Source: Micromonospora eburnea
GTDB lineage: Bacteria > Actinomycetota > Actinomycetes > Mycobacteriales > Micromonosporaceae
DNA: 64,000 bases
Assembly: GCF_900090225.1 (NCBI RefSeq)
Contig: NZ_FMHY01000002.1
Span: forward strand, 3,286,001 to 3,350,000
Direction: 5' to 3'
Part shown: in pieces, positions 27,393-35,562 of the stretch
Layout: the number at the start of each line of letters is the position of its first letter
Position numbering within the stretch: the stretch's first letter is position 1
The notes under the pieces: generated by a model
The model's database searches: none
What the model was told of the DNA's origin: nothing
The model's input: only the letters and a program-made list of their open reading frames with translations
Made by a program: the position numbers and the translations under genes

Positions 27393-27456
27393 CTGATCGA
27401 TGCTCGCCGGCTGGGACACGCCGTGTTCCCGGCTGAGCCGCGCGAGGAACCGGTGG

Positions 27457-28065
27457 TCACGGCCGGGCCGCAGCCGTCTCGTCGGCCGTCGCCGGGGCGC
27501 CATGGCGCAGCAACGGGCGCAACCGGGTGCCGTCCAGCCAGCCGAGGGCGGCACCGATCGGCCCGCGGGCGACCAGGTAGCCCAGCAGCGTCACCACGGC
27601 GCCGACCGCGAAGCCGGCCAGCACGTCCAACGGATAGTGCGCCCCGATGTAGATCCGGGCGAAGCCCATCACCGCGGCGGCGGCCACGGCCAGCAGGCCG
27701 AGCCGCCAGCTGACCAGCAGCAGGCCGGCCGCGACCGCGCCGGCCATCGTGGCGTGGTCCGACGGGAACGACGGGTCTGTGCTCCGGTCGGCCAGCACCA
27801 GGATGCCGGGCAGCGCCGTGTAGGGGCGGGGTACGTGCATGGCCGACACGATCGGCTGGTTGGCCGCCACCGCGAGCAGCATGCCCACCGGTGCCCACAC
27901 CGCCGCAGGCAGTCCCGCACCACTCCGGCGGGCAAGCCACCAGCCGGCCAGCAGCAGGACGGCGAAGAGCACCACACCGTACGCCGCGTAGCCGGCCAGC
28001 GGGGCGTGCAACCATGGCGTTGCCCGAGCCAGCTCGTTGATCTCCAGGAAGAGTCGGGTGTTCAT
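27457..28065 (-). CDS. PAP2-family membrane phosphatase
   Basis: 202 residues from ATG 28065, preceded by GGGAG. The three PAP2 motifs are present: VPRPY (the RP of motif 1), PSDH (motif 2) and ARIYIGAHYPLDV (motif 3, with Ala in place of the usual Ser before Arg). About five transmembrane helices alternate with the motifs, placing the active site on the outer face. Likely acts on lipid-linked phosphates such as undecaprenyl diphosphate or phosphatidate. It diverges from the two-component system, so a regulatory link is possible. Confidence 0.9.
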   Translation of the reverse strand: MNTRLFLEINELARATPWLHAPLAGYAAYGVVLFAVLLLAGWWLARRSGAGLPAAVWAPVGMLLAVAANQPIVSAMHVPRPYTALPGILVLADRSTDPSFPSDHATMAGAVAAGLLLVSWRLGLLAVAAAAVMGFARIYIGAHYPLDVLAGFAVGAVVTLLGYLVARGPIGAALGWLDGTRLRPLLRHGAPATADETAAARP

Positions 28066-28188
28066 GCTGCTCCCTTCACCCGTCCGGATCAGGATGCCGA
28101 CAGTAGGCAGCGGGACATGAAGGGCAGATGAAGATCATCGGCGTTGTGCTGCACTGGTGGTGGGGCGACGGGGTGGAAGGAGGCGCGG

Positions 28189-28866
28189 GTGCGGGTCCTG
28201 GTGGTGGAGGACGAGCGGCGGCTGGCCGACCTGCTCGCGCAGGGGTTGCGCGAAGCCGGACACCTTGTCGACATCCGGCACACCGGCACCGCGGGGCTGC
28301 TCGCCGCGGCCACCGGCCCGTACGACGCGGTCGTGCTCGACGTCATGCTGCCCGGCCTCGACGGCACACAGGTCTGCCGCACCCTGCGAGAGCACGGCAA
28401 CCACGTACCCGTGCTGATGCTCACCGCCCGGGGCGATGTCCCCGACCGGGTCGCCGGCCTCGACGCCGGCGCCGACGACTACCTGACCAAGCCGTTCTCC
28501 TTCGACGAACTCCTCGCCCGGCTGCGCGCCCTGCACCGCCGCTCGGCCGGCCCACCGCCGTCCGAGGTCCGTGCCGGCGATCTGCTGCTCGATCCGGCCC
28601 GAAGGCGGGTGTTCCGCGGCGAGACGGAGATCGACCTGTCCGCGCGGGAGTTCGACATCCTCGCACTGCTGATGATCCGGGCCGGGCAGTGCCTGACCCG
28701 CTACCAGATCCTCGACGAGGTGTGGGACGGCGAGACCGACATCCGGTCCAACGTCATCGACGTCCACGTCGCCACCCTCCGCGCCAAGGTCGACAAGCCG
28801 TTCGGTCGGCATGCCATCGAAACCCTGCGCGGCGTCGGCTACCGGCTGCGCTCCGACGGTGGCTGA
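28189..28866 (+). CDS. OmpR-type response regulator
   Basis: 225 residues from GTG 28189, chosen because AAGGAGG lies 5 bases upstream. The receiver domain has the acidic pair in VVEDERR, phospho-acceptor D51 (VVLDVMLPG), T in MLTARGD and K in YLTKPFSF. The winged-helix DNA-binding domain (about 130-225) ends RTLRGVGYRLRS-like as AIETLRGVGYRLRS. It is translated just ahead of the histidine kinase (1-base gap) and forms a standard pair. Targets are unknown; the divergent PAP2 phosphatase is a candidate. Confidence 0.95.
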   Translation: MRVLVVEDERRLADLLAQGLREAGHLVDIRHTGTAGLLAAATGPYDAVVLDVMLPGLDGTQVCRTLREHGNHVPVLMLTARGDVPDRVAGLDAGADDYLTKPFSFDELLARLRALHRRSAGPPPSEVRAGDLLLDPARRRVFRGETEIDLSAREFDILALLMIRAGQCLTRYQILDEVWDGETDIRSNVIDVHVATLRAKVDKPFGRHAIETLRGVGYRLRSDGG

Positions 28867-28867
28867 C

Positions 28868-30319
28868 ATGCCGCGACGTCGCCGCTGGGGCGCGCGGTGG
28901 GACCGGCTGCCGCTGCGTGTCCGACTGGTCGCCGGCTTCGCCGCCGCGATGCTGGTGGTCCTCACCGGCGCGGGCGCGTTCGTCTACCTGCGCGTTCGGT
29001 ACGCCCTTGACCTGCGTCTCGACGAGGACCTGGCCACCCTGTCGGCTCAGCTGACCACCGCCGCCCGCTCCAGCACGCCACCGGCTGCCGCCGCCCGGAC
29101 CGGTCCGGGGGAATACTGGCAACTCCTCGACGCCGCCAACCACGTCCTCGCGGCCAGCCCTGGGCTACCCGCCGGCTCCCTGCTCACCCCCGAACAACTC
29201 GACCGCGCTCTGCGCCAGCCGGTCCGGGCGGACCGGGGCACCGTGCTGCCCATCAGCCCCCGCCCCCTGCGCCTGTACGCGGCTCCCGTCCGGCCCGGGG
29301 CCGCCCCGGCGGCGGGCCAGCCCGCGGTCACCGTCGCCGCCGTCCGCCGCGACCAACGCGACGAGGCGTTGCGGGAACTCATCGGCCAACTCGCCCTGGC
29401 CAACCTCGCCGCCCTCGCCATCGCCTCCCTCGTCGGCTACCGCCTGGCCCGCGCGGCGCTCGCCCCGGTCGAGCGCTACCGCGGTGAAGCCGCCCGGATC
29501 GCCGCCGGCGCCACCGGCGTACGCCTCGCCGTCCCCGCCACCGGCGACGAGGTCGCCCGCCTCGGCCGCACGCTCAACGACATGCTCGCCGCCCTGGAGA
29601 GCGCGCTGGACCGGGAACGGCAGTTCATCAACGACGCCAGCCACGAACTGCGTACCCCGTTGACCTTGCTCGCCGCCGAACTGGAGCTGGCCCTGCGCCG
29701 GCCCCGCACCACCGCCGAGCTGGAACAGGCCCTGCGGGACGCCGCCGCCGACACCGCCGACCTCATCGCCCTCGCCGACGCCCTGCTCACCATCGGCACC
29801 CAACCCGAGCAGGACGACGCCACCCCCACCGTCGACCTCACCGCCCTGGTGACGACCACGGTCGACCGCTACCGGACCCGTACCGGCACCGAACCCACCG
29901 CCCTGCGCTGCCGAGCCGAGCCGGGCCTGACCGTGCGCGGAGACGCCACCCGTCTGGGGCGGGCCGTGACCAACCTGCTCGACAACGCCACCCGCTACGG
30001 CGCACCCCCGATCACCGTCGCCGGCAGTTGTGTCGACAGCCTGGTCCGGATCACCGTGCACGACGAAGGCCCGGGAATCGAGCCGGCATTCCTGCCACAC
30101 GCCACCGAACGCTTCCGCCGCGGCGACGTGGCCCGCACCTCGCCCGGCACCGGCCTCGGCCTGTCGATCGTCGACGCCATCGTCCGTGCCCACCACGGGG
30201 AACTGCGGCTCTGCTCCGCCGGTGTCCACCAACGCGTCAACCCGCGCTACGACGTCCCGTGCGAGCACCCTCCGCACGGCACGACCGTGACCGTGCTCCT
30301 GCCCGCCGCACGCCGCTGA
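28868..30319 (+). CDS. Sensor histidine kinase
   Basis: 483 residues from ATG 28868. Transmembrane helices at about 20-42 and 175-196 flank a ~130-residue extracellular sensor region. A HAMP domain follows. The H-box is FINDASHELRTPLTLL (His near residue 259). The N-box is VTNLLDNATRYG, and the G-boxes are DEGPGIEP and SPGTGLGLSIVDAIV. All catalytic elements are intact. It forms a pair with the response regulator directly upstream. The signal is unknown. Confidence 0.95.
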   Translation: MPRRRRWGARWDRLPLRVRLVAGFAAAMLVVLTGAGAFVYLRVRYALDLRLDEDLATLSAQLTTAARSSTPPAAAARTGPGEYWQLLDAANHVLAASPGLPAGSLLTPEQLDRALRQPVRADRGTVLPISPRPLRLYAAPVRPGAAPAAGQPAVTVAAVRRDQRDEALRELIGQLALANLAALAIASLVGYRLARAALAPVERYRGEAARIAAGATGVRLAVPATGDEVARLGRTLNDMLAALESALDRERQFINDASHELRTPLTLLAAELELALRRPRTTAELEQALRDAAADTADLIALADALLTIGTQPEQDDATPTVDLTALVTTTVDRYRTRTGTEPTALRCRAEPGLTVRGDATRLGRAVTNLLDNATRYGAPPITVAGSCVDSLVRITVHDEGPGIEPAFLPHATERFRRGDVARTSPGTGLGLSIVDAIVRAHHGELRLCSAGVHQRVNPRYDVPCEHPPHGTTVTVLLPAARR

Positions 30320-30417
30320 GGTCAACGCCGAGCGGCCGGGCTCATCCCGCCCAGGTTCGCGCGCCGGGACCCGGCCGGCCGTGGCGGCAACTCGTGCCTC
30401 GGGAATCCGCGCACACC

Positions 30418-30449
30418 GCGCTCACCACGACGGCCGTCGTGGTGAGCGC
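30418..30449. terminator. Perfect 32-base palindrome, bidirectional terminator
   Basis: GCGCTCACCACGACGG (30418-30433) is followed directly by its exact reverse complement (30434-30449). It sits between the ends of two convergent genes (kinase and SHOCT-like protein), as expected for a shared stem terminator. No U-tract on either side, which is common in actinomycetes. Confidence 0.75.
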
Positions 30450-30456
30450 CCGCTAT

Positions 30457-30891
30457 TCACTCGCAGAACACCTGCACCTTCGCGTCGGGCTGGTCGACGT
30501 CGACGGTCATCTCGTCGAGATGCTCGATCAGCTCCTCGATGTGCTGCGGCTTCAACTGGGTGAGGTCGATCGGCACACCCGACTTTGCCAACTCGTCGTT
30601 GGCCTGGCTGAGCGCCTGCGGTGGGATCAGGCTGGCCAGCCGTACCCCGGCCCGCAGCAGTTGCAGCGGTACTCGTACGTTGACCCTGCCGGGTCCGTTG
30701 CCGCCGAAGTTCTCCAGCGAGTCCACCACGACCCGTAGGTATTTTCGCTGAGACTTCGGCGCCGGCTCGGCGTCGGGCGACGACGAGTTCGGCTGATTCC
30801 GCTCCAGGGCGGCGATCAACTGCTCGGCCTCGTCCGTGGTGATCTTTCCGTCGGCCAGCATCTGCAGGATCTGCCTGCGCTGCTCACTCAT
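30457..30891 (-). CDS. SHOCT-like domain protein, last gene of DUF2089 operon
   Basis: 144 residues from ATG 30891 with GGAG 5 bases upstream; GTG 30897 is an in-frame alternative. The first ~35 residues (QRRQILQMLADGKITTDEAEQLIAAL) form the short helical SHOCT-like motif. The rest has RKYLRVVVDS, RVNVRVPLQLLRAGVRLASLIPP and EELIEHLDEMTVDVDQPDAKVQVFCE, a pattern common to anti-sigma or membrane-stress-type accessory proteins. No membrane segment. Operon with the small membrane protein and DUF2089 gene upstream; function unknown. Confidence 0.82.
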   Translation of the reverse strand: MSEQRRQILQMLADGKITTDEAEQLIAALERNQPNSSSPDAEPAPKSQRKYLRVVVDSLENFGGNGPGRVNVRVPLQLLRAGVRLASLIPPQALSQANDELAKSGVPIDLTQLKPQHIEELIEHLDEMTVDVDQPDAKVQVFCE

Positions 30892-30904
30892 GGTCACTCC
30901 ATTC

Positions 30905-31171
30905 CTACCTGATGTCCACCAGTACGGCTGTGCGGCTATGCTCGATCTCGATCCGGGTGCCGCGGAGCGCGCACAGCAGCCCCCAGCCGGCGTCGAGCGC
31001 TCGGACCGGGTTGATCCGCCAGACCAGGCAGGCGACCGCCGCCACCGCCACCGCCAGCGCGAGCAGCAGCACCGGCGACAGGACCAGCAGCACCGGGAGA
31101 ATCGGGATCCAGAGCCGTACCCGCCGGCCTCGCCCGTTGCGGACCCGCACGCTCACCACCTGCGGCATCAT
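30905..31171 (-). CDS. Small membrane protein in DUF2089-SHOCT operon
   Basis: 88 residues. One long or two short hydrophobic helices (about 20-52, LWIPILPVLLVLSPVLLLAL) follow a basic start. The C-terminal ~35 residues (RIEIEHSRTAVLVDIR) are likely cytoplasmic. Its start overlaps the DUF2089 stop by 4 bases (ATGA), with a second ATG directly after it. I do not recognise a named family; position suggests it works with the two flanking proteins. Confidence 0.78.
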   Translation of the reverse strand: MMPQVVSVRVRNGRGRRVRLWIPILPVLLVLSPVLLLALAVAVAAVACLVWRINPVRALDAGWGLLCALRGTRIEIEHSRTAVLVDIR

Positions 31172-31530
31172 CTCGGCCCCGCCAACTCTCGCAATGCCTC
31201 CTGCGCGCTGATCTGGCCCCGCTGCAGTCGGTCGATGACGTCGGCCGGTGCCGGGGCCGGATCGATGTCGACGAAGTCGAGTCCCTGCGCGATCCGGTTG
31301 AGTCGGGACTTGATCGTCGGATAGCTCACCCCGAAGATCCGCTCCATCTCCTTGATCGAGCCGTGGCAGCGGACGAACGCGGTGACGAACACCTGGTCCT
31401 CCATGCTCAGTTGGGCGAGCTGCGGCGGCTCGAACTCACCCTCGATGGCGATGCCCCGATCGGTCAGGCGCACTCGCTCGACCACGAACGGCTGGCCGTC
31501 CGTGAGGTTGGTCAACTCCTGCCAGTCCAT
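31168..31530 (-). CDS. DUF2089 family protein with HTH-like segment
   Basis: 120 residues. The core is FVTAFVRCHGSIKEMERIFGVSYPTIKSRLNRIAQGLDF, which reads as a helix-turn-helix close to that of sigma-70 region 4, and is the signature of DUF2089. A short C-terminal helix pair (ADVIDRLQRGQISAQEALREL) resembles the SHOCT motif of the third gene. As the first gene of a three-gene operon, it may be the regulator of that operon. A 12-base palindrome lies just upstream of its start. Confidence 0.85.
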   Translation of the reverse strand: MDWQELTNLTDGQPFVVERVRLTDRGIAIEGEFEPPQLAQLSMEDQVFVTAFVRCHGSIKEMERIFGVSYPTIKSRLNRIAQGLDFVDIDPAPAPADVIDRLQRGQISAQEALRELAGPR

Positions 31531-31862
31531 CCGATGCTCCGATCAGCCATCCACTATCGATAGTTAATTTGTACCTTGACTTTTTTGAACAGGCAAGACC
31601 AGCGACTTAACTTTATTCAAGTTCTCCGCATGGCTGCCGCCGCGCTGCCGCTTCGCCGCGCGGGGCGTGGGCGGCGCGGCCGCAATGATGCGAACGCGGC
31701 CGACGACGGCGGTATCCGCTCGACAGCCAGCGGGCGCAGGCGGGCCTCCGCTTCGTGCCTGGTCCTCGTACACGTTTCTCAGCGTGCCGCGGCGCTCGCC
31801 GCCATGGCCTCGGCGCTACGGCCCGCCGGGACCGCCCTCGGCGCGGCGTGTGGCTGGCGGCG
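31531..31862. other. Intergenic region between DUF2089 operon and LtrA gene
   Basis: About 330 bases. The half next to the DUF2089 start is AT-rich and holds the operon promoter. The other half (about 31630-31860) is GC-rich, with short open frames on both strands that lack ribosome sites and recognisable motifs. I see no gene in it. Confidence 0.5.
31553..31564 (-). promoter_or_regulatory. Palindromic operator candidate upstream of DUF2089 operon
   Basis: ACTATCGATAGT is a perfect 12-base palindrome, 22 bases before the DUF2089 start and within an unusually AT-rich tract (31553-31620). A possible -35/-10 pair (TTGCCT, 17 bases, TACAAA on the minus strand) ends just before it, so a protein bound here would block the promoter. 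Confidence 0.55.
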
Positions 31863-33113
31863 TCAGGGCGGGGTGGGCTGTTCGTGGGGGTGGCGGTGTG
31901 CGCGTCTCGTGTCGCCGGCGGCGATGAGGAGCAGGACGGTGGCGGCGATGCTCGAGACCGCCAGCGGTGGGATGAGGGCCAGCGGGGCGATCAGGGCCGC
32001 GAGGGCGACGATGCCGGCGAGGCGAGACGCGGAGACCCGGGCGAAGACGACGTATTCCAGCATGGAACGGCCGATCAGGAAGACGACGGGTCCGACGAGG
32101 ATGACGAAGGACCAGGCCAGGGGCGTGTGCCGGTCGGGACGCGTCTCGACCAGGTCGTGTCCGATGCTGGTGGTGATGATGCCGAGGACCATGATCAGGT
32201 GGGCGGCCCCGGCGACCCGACCGACCCGGGCGGGCCGCGAGGCGGCGAGTGCCGCCGCGCCGACCAGTTGCCCCGCGACGTGAAAGTAGAGGCGCCACAG
32301 CAGAACGGTGGTCGTGAACGCCACGGCCAGCGCGGTGATCCGGAACGGGCTGGGCGGCACCTGGGTGAAGGCGACTCCCACCGACAGCAGGGGCTCACCG
32401 AGAGAGATCATCAGCAGTTGCTGGTAGCGCTCGGCGAGGTACCGGGCAGCAACCTCCCACAGGTTCGCCAGGCTGGCACCGAGCCGGGGCACGGGCCAGC
32501 CGAGAGCGCTGGCGGCGTACTCGACGAGCATCGCCCCGCCCCACAGCGCCGTGCGCGTGTGCCCGTTCGTCACCGCGCCGATCAGCCAGGGCACGGAGGT
32601 CGCCGCATACCAGCATAAGGAGCGTAGATACACCCGGCGTACCTCGGGAACCGTGCCCAGGAGACTGATCGCCAGGGTACGACCGGCCTGCATGGCGATG
32701 TACGTGCACGCGAAGGGCACGGCACGCGCGTCGAAGGCCTGCGCCACGCTGACGCCGAAGACGAGCACCCCGAACACGCTGGCGATGACGAATGCCTGCA
32801 CCAGGGGCCGGCGCGGATCGAAACGGGCGGTGAGGTACGTGGTCAGGGTCCAGACCCGCATCAGCGGAAGGAACAGCAGCAGGGTGTGCCCGAGCACCAA
32901 CCAGCCCGCGGAGTCGGGCGCCCTCACCAGGACATCGAACGCCTGTGCGACCAGCCGGCTCAGGATGAACACCATGGCGAGGTCGAAGAACAGTTCCACG
33001 AAGGTGGCCTGCTCCGCCTCGCCCTCCCGAAGCAGCAGACCCCGACCTGGGGCAGGTCTGCTGCCGTTCCTCGTCACCGCACCGGTAAACCCGGAACCCG
33101 GCGGCGGAAACAT
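31863..33113 (-). CDS. LtrA family (low temperature requirement A) membrane protein
   Basis: 416 residues from ATG 33113; there is no strong ribosome site, and nearby GTG codons are possible. The family signature is REGEAEQATFVELFFDLAMVFILSRLV near the N-terminus. About ten transmembrane helices follow. LtrA was named from a Listeria cold-growth mutant; its molecular role is still unclear. The C-terminus ends in a His/Pro-rich tail. It diverges from the methyltransferase gene across 71 bases. Confidence 0.87.
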   Translation of the reverse strand: MFPPPGSGFTGAVTRNGSRPAPGRGLLLREGEAEQATFVELFFDLAMVFILSRLVAQAFDVLVRAPDSAGWLVLGHTLLLFLPLMRVWTLTTYLTARFDPRRPLVQAFVIASVFGVLVFGVSVAQAFDARAVPFACTYIAMQAGRTLAISLLGTVPEVRRVYLRSLCWYAATSVPWLIGAVTNGHTRTALWGGAMLVEYAASALGWPVPRLGASLANLWEVAARYLAERYQQLLMISLGEPLLSVGVAFTQVPPSPFRITALAVAFTTTVLLWRLYFHVAGQLVGAAALAASRPARVGRVAGAAHLIMVLGIITTSIGHDLVETRPDRHTPLAWSFVILVGPVVFLIGRSMLEYVVFARVSASRLAGIVALAALIAPLALIPPLAVSSIAATVLLLIAAGDTRRAHRHPHEQPTPP

Positions 33114-33184
33114 CGGGAGTGGCGCTGTCACCCGCCCGTTAACCGGTGGCGTGAGCGTTGGGAGGCAGAGGATGCTTCGGACCC

Positions 33185-33943
33185 ATGACGAGCAGCGACC
33201 TCTGGGACGAGGACACCGCGGAGCGGTACGACGACATCTCGGCCGAGATGTTCGCACCCCACGTGCTCGACCCCGCCGTGGACTTCCTCGCCCGGCTGGC
33301 GGGTTCCGGCCCCGCGCTCGAGTTCGCGATCGGCACGGGTCGGGTGGCGATCCCGCTCGCCGCCAGAGGCGTCCCCGTGACCGGGATCGAGTTGTCCCAG
33401 CCGATGGTCGACCGGCTGCGGCGCAAGGCCTCCGCAGAGCGGTTGCCGGTCGTCGTCGGTGACATGGCCACGACAACCGTTCCCGGCCAGTTCTCGCTCG
33501 TGTACGTCGTATGGAACAGCATCGGCAACCTGTGCACGCAGGACGAGCAGGTGCAGTGCTTCCGCAACGCCGCCCGGCACCTGTCGCCGGGTGGTCGCTT
33601 CGTCATCGAGCTGTGGGTGCCGGGCATCCGGCGGTTCCCGCCGGGGCAGGCGGCGGTGCCGTTCGAGGTGACCGACCGGCACGTCGGCTTCGACACCTAC
33701 GACATGGTCACGCAGCGGGGAACCTCCCACCACTACTACCGGGGGCTGGACGAGGGGAGCGCACGCTACGGCTACAGCAACTTCCGCTACATCTGGCCCG
33801 CCGAGTGTGACCTCATGGCCCGGCTGGCCGGCTTGACGCTGGAGCAGCGGGTGGCGGACTGGCACGGAGCGCCCTTCACCTCCGACAGCGAGAGCCACGT
33901 GTCGGTCTGGCGCAAGCCGCTCGACGCCGCTGCTCAGGGCTGA
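33185..33943 (+). CDS. Class I SAM-dependent methyltransferase
   Basis: 252 residues from ATG 33185. Motif I is ALEFAIGTGRVAIPLA, followed by VTGIELSQPMVDRLRRK, VVVGDMATT and HLSPGGRFVIELWVPG. The C-terminal half is beta-rich and contains HHYYRGLDEG and FRYIWPAECDLMARLAGL. This is the common small-molecule methyltransferase fold; substrate unknown. It appears to be a single gene divergent from LtrA and convergent with the FUSC gene. Confidence 0.88.
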   Translation: MTSSDLWDEDTAERYDDISAEMFAPHVLDPAVDFLARLAGSGPALEFAIGTGRVAIPLAARGVPVTGIELSQPMVDRLRRKASAERLPVVVGDMATTTVPGQFSLVYVVWNSIGNLCTQDEQVQCFRNAARHLSPGGRFVIELWVPGIRRFPPGQAAVPFEVTDRHVGFDTYDMVTQRGTSHHYYRGLDEGSARYGYSNFRYIWPAECDLMARLAGLTLEQRVADWHGAPFTSDSESHVSVWRKPLDAAAQG

Positions 33944-34002
33944 CTGACGCCACCCGGGGATCCGCCCGCCGGCCTGGCCATGGGCCGCTGTCACGGTATC
34001 GA

Positions 34003-35142
34003 CTACGCAGCCCCTGGCTGCGGACGGGCGGCCTGCCGGACCAACCGGCGGGCCTCGCCATGGGAAACGCCGGTGGCGCGGAGCAGGTCGTTGGCGACGG
34101 TGCGCAGTTGGGCGACGACGATCGTTCCGGAGAACCCGATGTCCTGCCGGCATGCGGCGCCGGCGTGCCGGACCGCCGCCAGCACCCGCTCCCGGGCCTG
34201 CACGGGTTCTTTGGCGGCGAGGAATTCGCGGTGCAGCAGTCGGACGGCCTCGCCGAAGAGTTCCACGGCGGCTGGTAGGTCGGCTGGCACGTTCTCCCCG
34301 CTGCGTAGCGTGGTGCCGATCCGGCGGACCAGGGTTCGGCTGTTGCGAAAGGCGCGGTCCATGTGTTCGGTGCCCAGGCGGTAGGCGGCCAGCCTCCGTC
34401 GCCCCCGCCAGCGGACGGGGGAGAGGCGTACCACCTCGTGGGCGGCGTTGATCGCCTCGTCGACGCGGGCCAGTTCGGCGTTGGTTTCGCGCATCCGGTC
34501 GAGCACCTCCTCGGCGCGGCGGGCATCGCCCCTGGCGAGCGCCTCGGCGGCGGCGGTGATCTGCCGGGAGAAGAGATCGAGCGCCGGGCCCGCCACCCGG
34601 CGGACGGTGCGTAGCGGGTTGAGCGGGGCCAGCACCAGGACCACGAACATGCCCACCACGCCGCCGACCAGCGCGTTGATCGTCCGGGGCAGCTCCAGGC
34701 CCGGCGCGGTCGGGGTCAGCGTGGCGATCAGCACGGCCGTACCGCCGGCCTGGGTCATCAGCGCGCCGGTGCCGCGGACCGCAGCCGCCGCGGAGACCGC
34801 CAGGAAGACGATCGCCGCGGTCTGCCAGGGGCCGGTCCCGACCAGGAGGATGAGCAGGTCCCCGACGGTGATGCCGAGCACCACTCCGAGGACCAGTTCG
34901 ATCGTCCGGCGGGCCCGGTTGCCGAGCGCCGCGGCGATCACACCGACGGCCGCGGCGGGGGCGAACGTCGGTTCCGGGTTGCCGAGCACCTCCCGGGCCA
35001 CGAACCAGGACAGCGCCGCCGCGAGCCCGGCCTGCACGGCCACGATCAGATACGCCTGCAGCCGGCGCCGGATGTCGCGGCCGGTGCCGACGGCCCGGCC
35101 GCGTACCGGTCTGGCCACGGAGCGCAGGCGGTCGGACGGCAT
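34003..35142 (-). CDS. FUSC / aromatic-acid-exporter-like membrane protein
   Basis: 379 residues from ATG 35142. The first ~180 residues hold about six transmembrane helices, including FAPAAAVGVIAAALGNRARRTIELVLGVVLGI, the typical first half of a FUSC module. The rest is a long soluble helical region (LFSRQITAAAEALARGDARRAEEVLDRMRE onwards). The single half-module form is common in actinobacteria and probably works as a dimer. Exporter activity is inferred from the family. Confidence 0.85.
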   Translation of the reverse strand: MPSDRLRSVARPVRGRAVGTGRDIRRRLQAYLIVAVQAGLAAALSWFVAREVLGNPEPTFAPAAAVGVIAAALGNRARRTIELVLGVVLGITVGDLLILLVGTGPWQTAAIVFLAVSAAAAVRGTGALMTQAGGTAVLIATLTPTAPGLELPRTINALVGGVVGMFVVLVLAPLNPLRTVRRVAGPALDLFSRQITAAAEALARGDARRAEEVLDRMRETNAELARVDEAINAAHEVVRLSPVRWRGRRRLAAYRLGTEHMDRAFRNSRTLVRRIGTTLRSGENVPADLPAAVELFGEAVRLLHREFLAAKEPVQARERVLAAVRHAGAACRQDIGFSGTIVVAQLRTVANDLLRATGVSHGEARRLVRQAARPQPGAA

Positions 35143-35175
35143 GGGCCCGGGTACCCCCGCGGCGAGGCGCCGAAC

Positions 35176-35562
35176 CTACCCGTGCGGCGGGGCCGGGTAG
35201 GCCATGGTGCCGGTGAGCGCCACCACGCCCGGCAGCCGGGTGTCCTGGCGGAGGAACTGCGCCACCACGGGCACCGTGGAGTGCAGCAGGCAGCCGTACG
35301 GCCGGTCGAGCTGGATGGCCTCCGGGTCGATCAGGTCGTTGACCCGCACGTGTCGGATCCGCCGGGCGCCGACCGTGATCCGGTACGGTCCGACCGGATC
35401 GCAGTCCTCGTAGTAGAGGTCCAGGCTGAGCTCGGCCTCGGTGTCCGTGGCGTTGAGGACGCAGAGCTGGTCGAAGCTGGTGAAGTCGGGTTCCTGCCCG
35501 TGGCTGGGAAACGGGATGTGCCCGCCCGGGACGACCCACACGCGGGCGCCGATCTCCGGCAT
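35176..35562 (-). CDS. Sensory rhodopsin transducer (ASRT) homologue
   Basis: 128 residues from ATG 35562 with GGAGGAGGAG upstream. The sequence GARVWVVPGGHIPFPSHG, then VLNATDTEAELSLDLYYED and VGARRIRHVRVNDLIDP, is the beta-sandwich family of the Anabaena sensory rhodopsin transducer. In Anabaena it is a soluble tetramer that couples a rhodopsin to gene expression; most homologues occur without any rhodopsin and may bind carbohydrates or DNA. Its ATG overlaps the stop of the lactone oxidase (TGATG), so the two are translated together, which fits a sugar-related role. Confidence 0.87.
   Translation of the reverse strand: MPEIGARVWVVPGGHIPFPSHGQEPDFTSFDQLCVLNATDTEAELSLDLYYEDCDPVGPYRITVGARRIRHVRVNDLIDPEAIQLDRPYGCLLHSTVPVVAQFLRQDTRLPGVVALTGTMAYPAPPHG

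Noticed and set aside
28135..28965. Minus-strand frame opposite the response regulator
   Set aside because: Antisense shadow; the plus-strand frame has complete receiver and winged-helix motifs.
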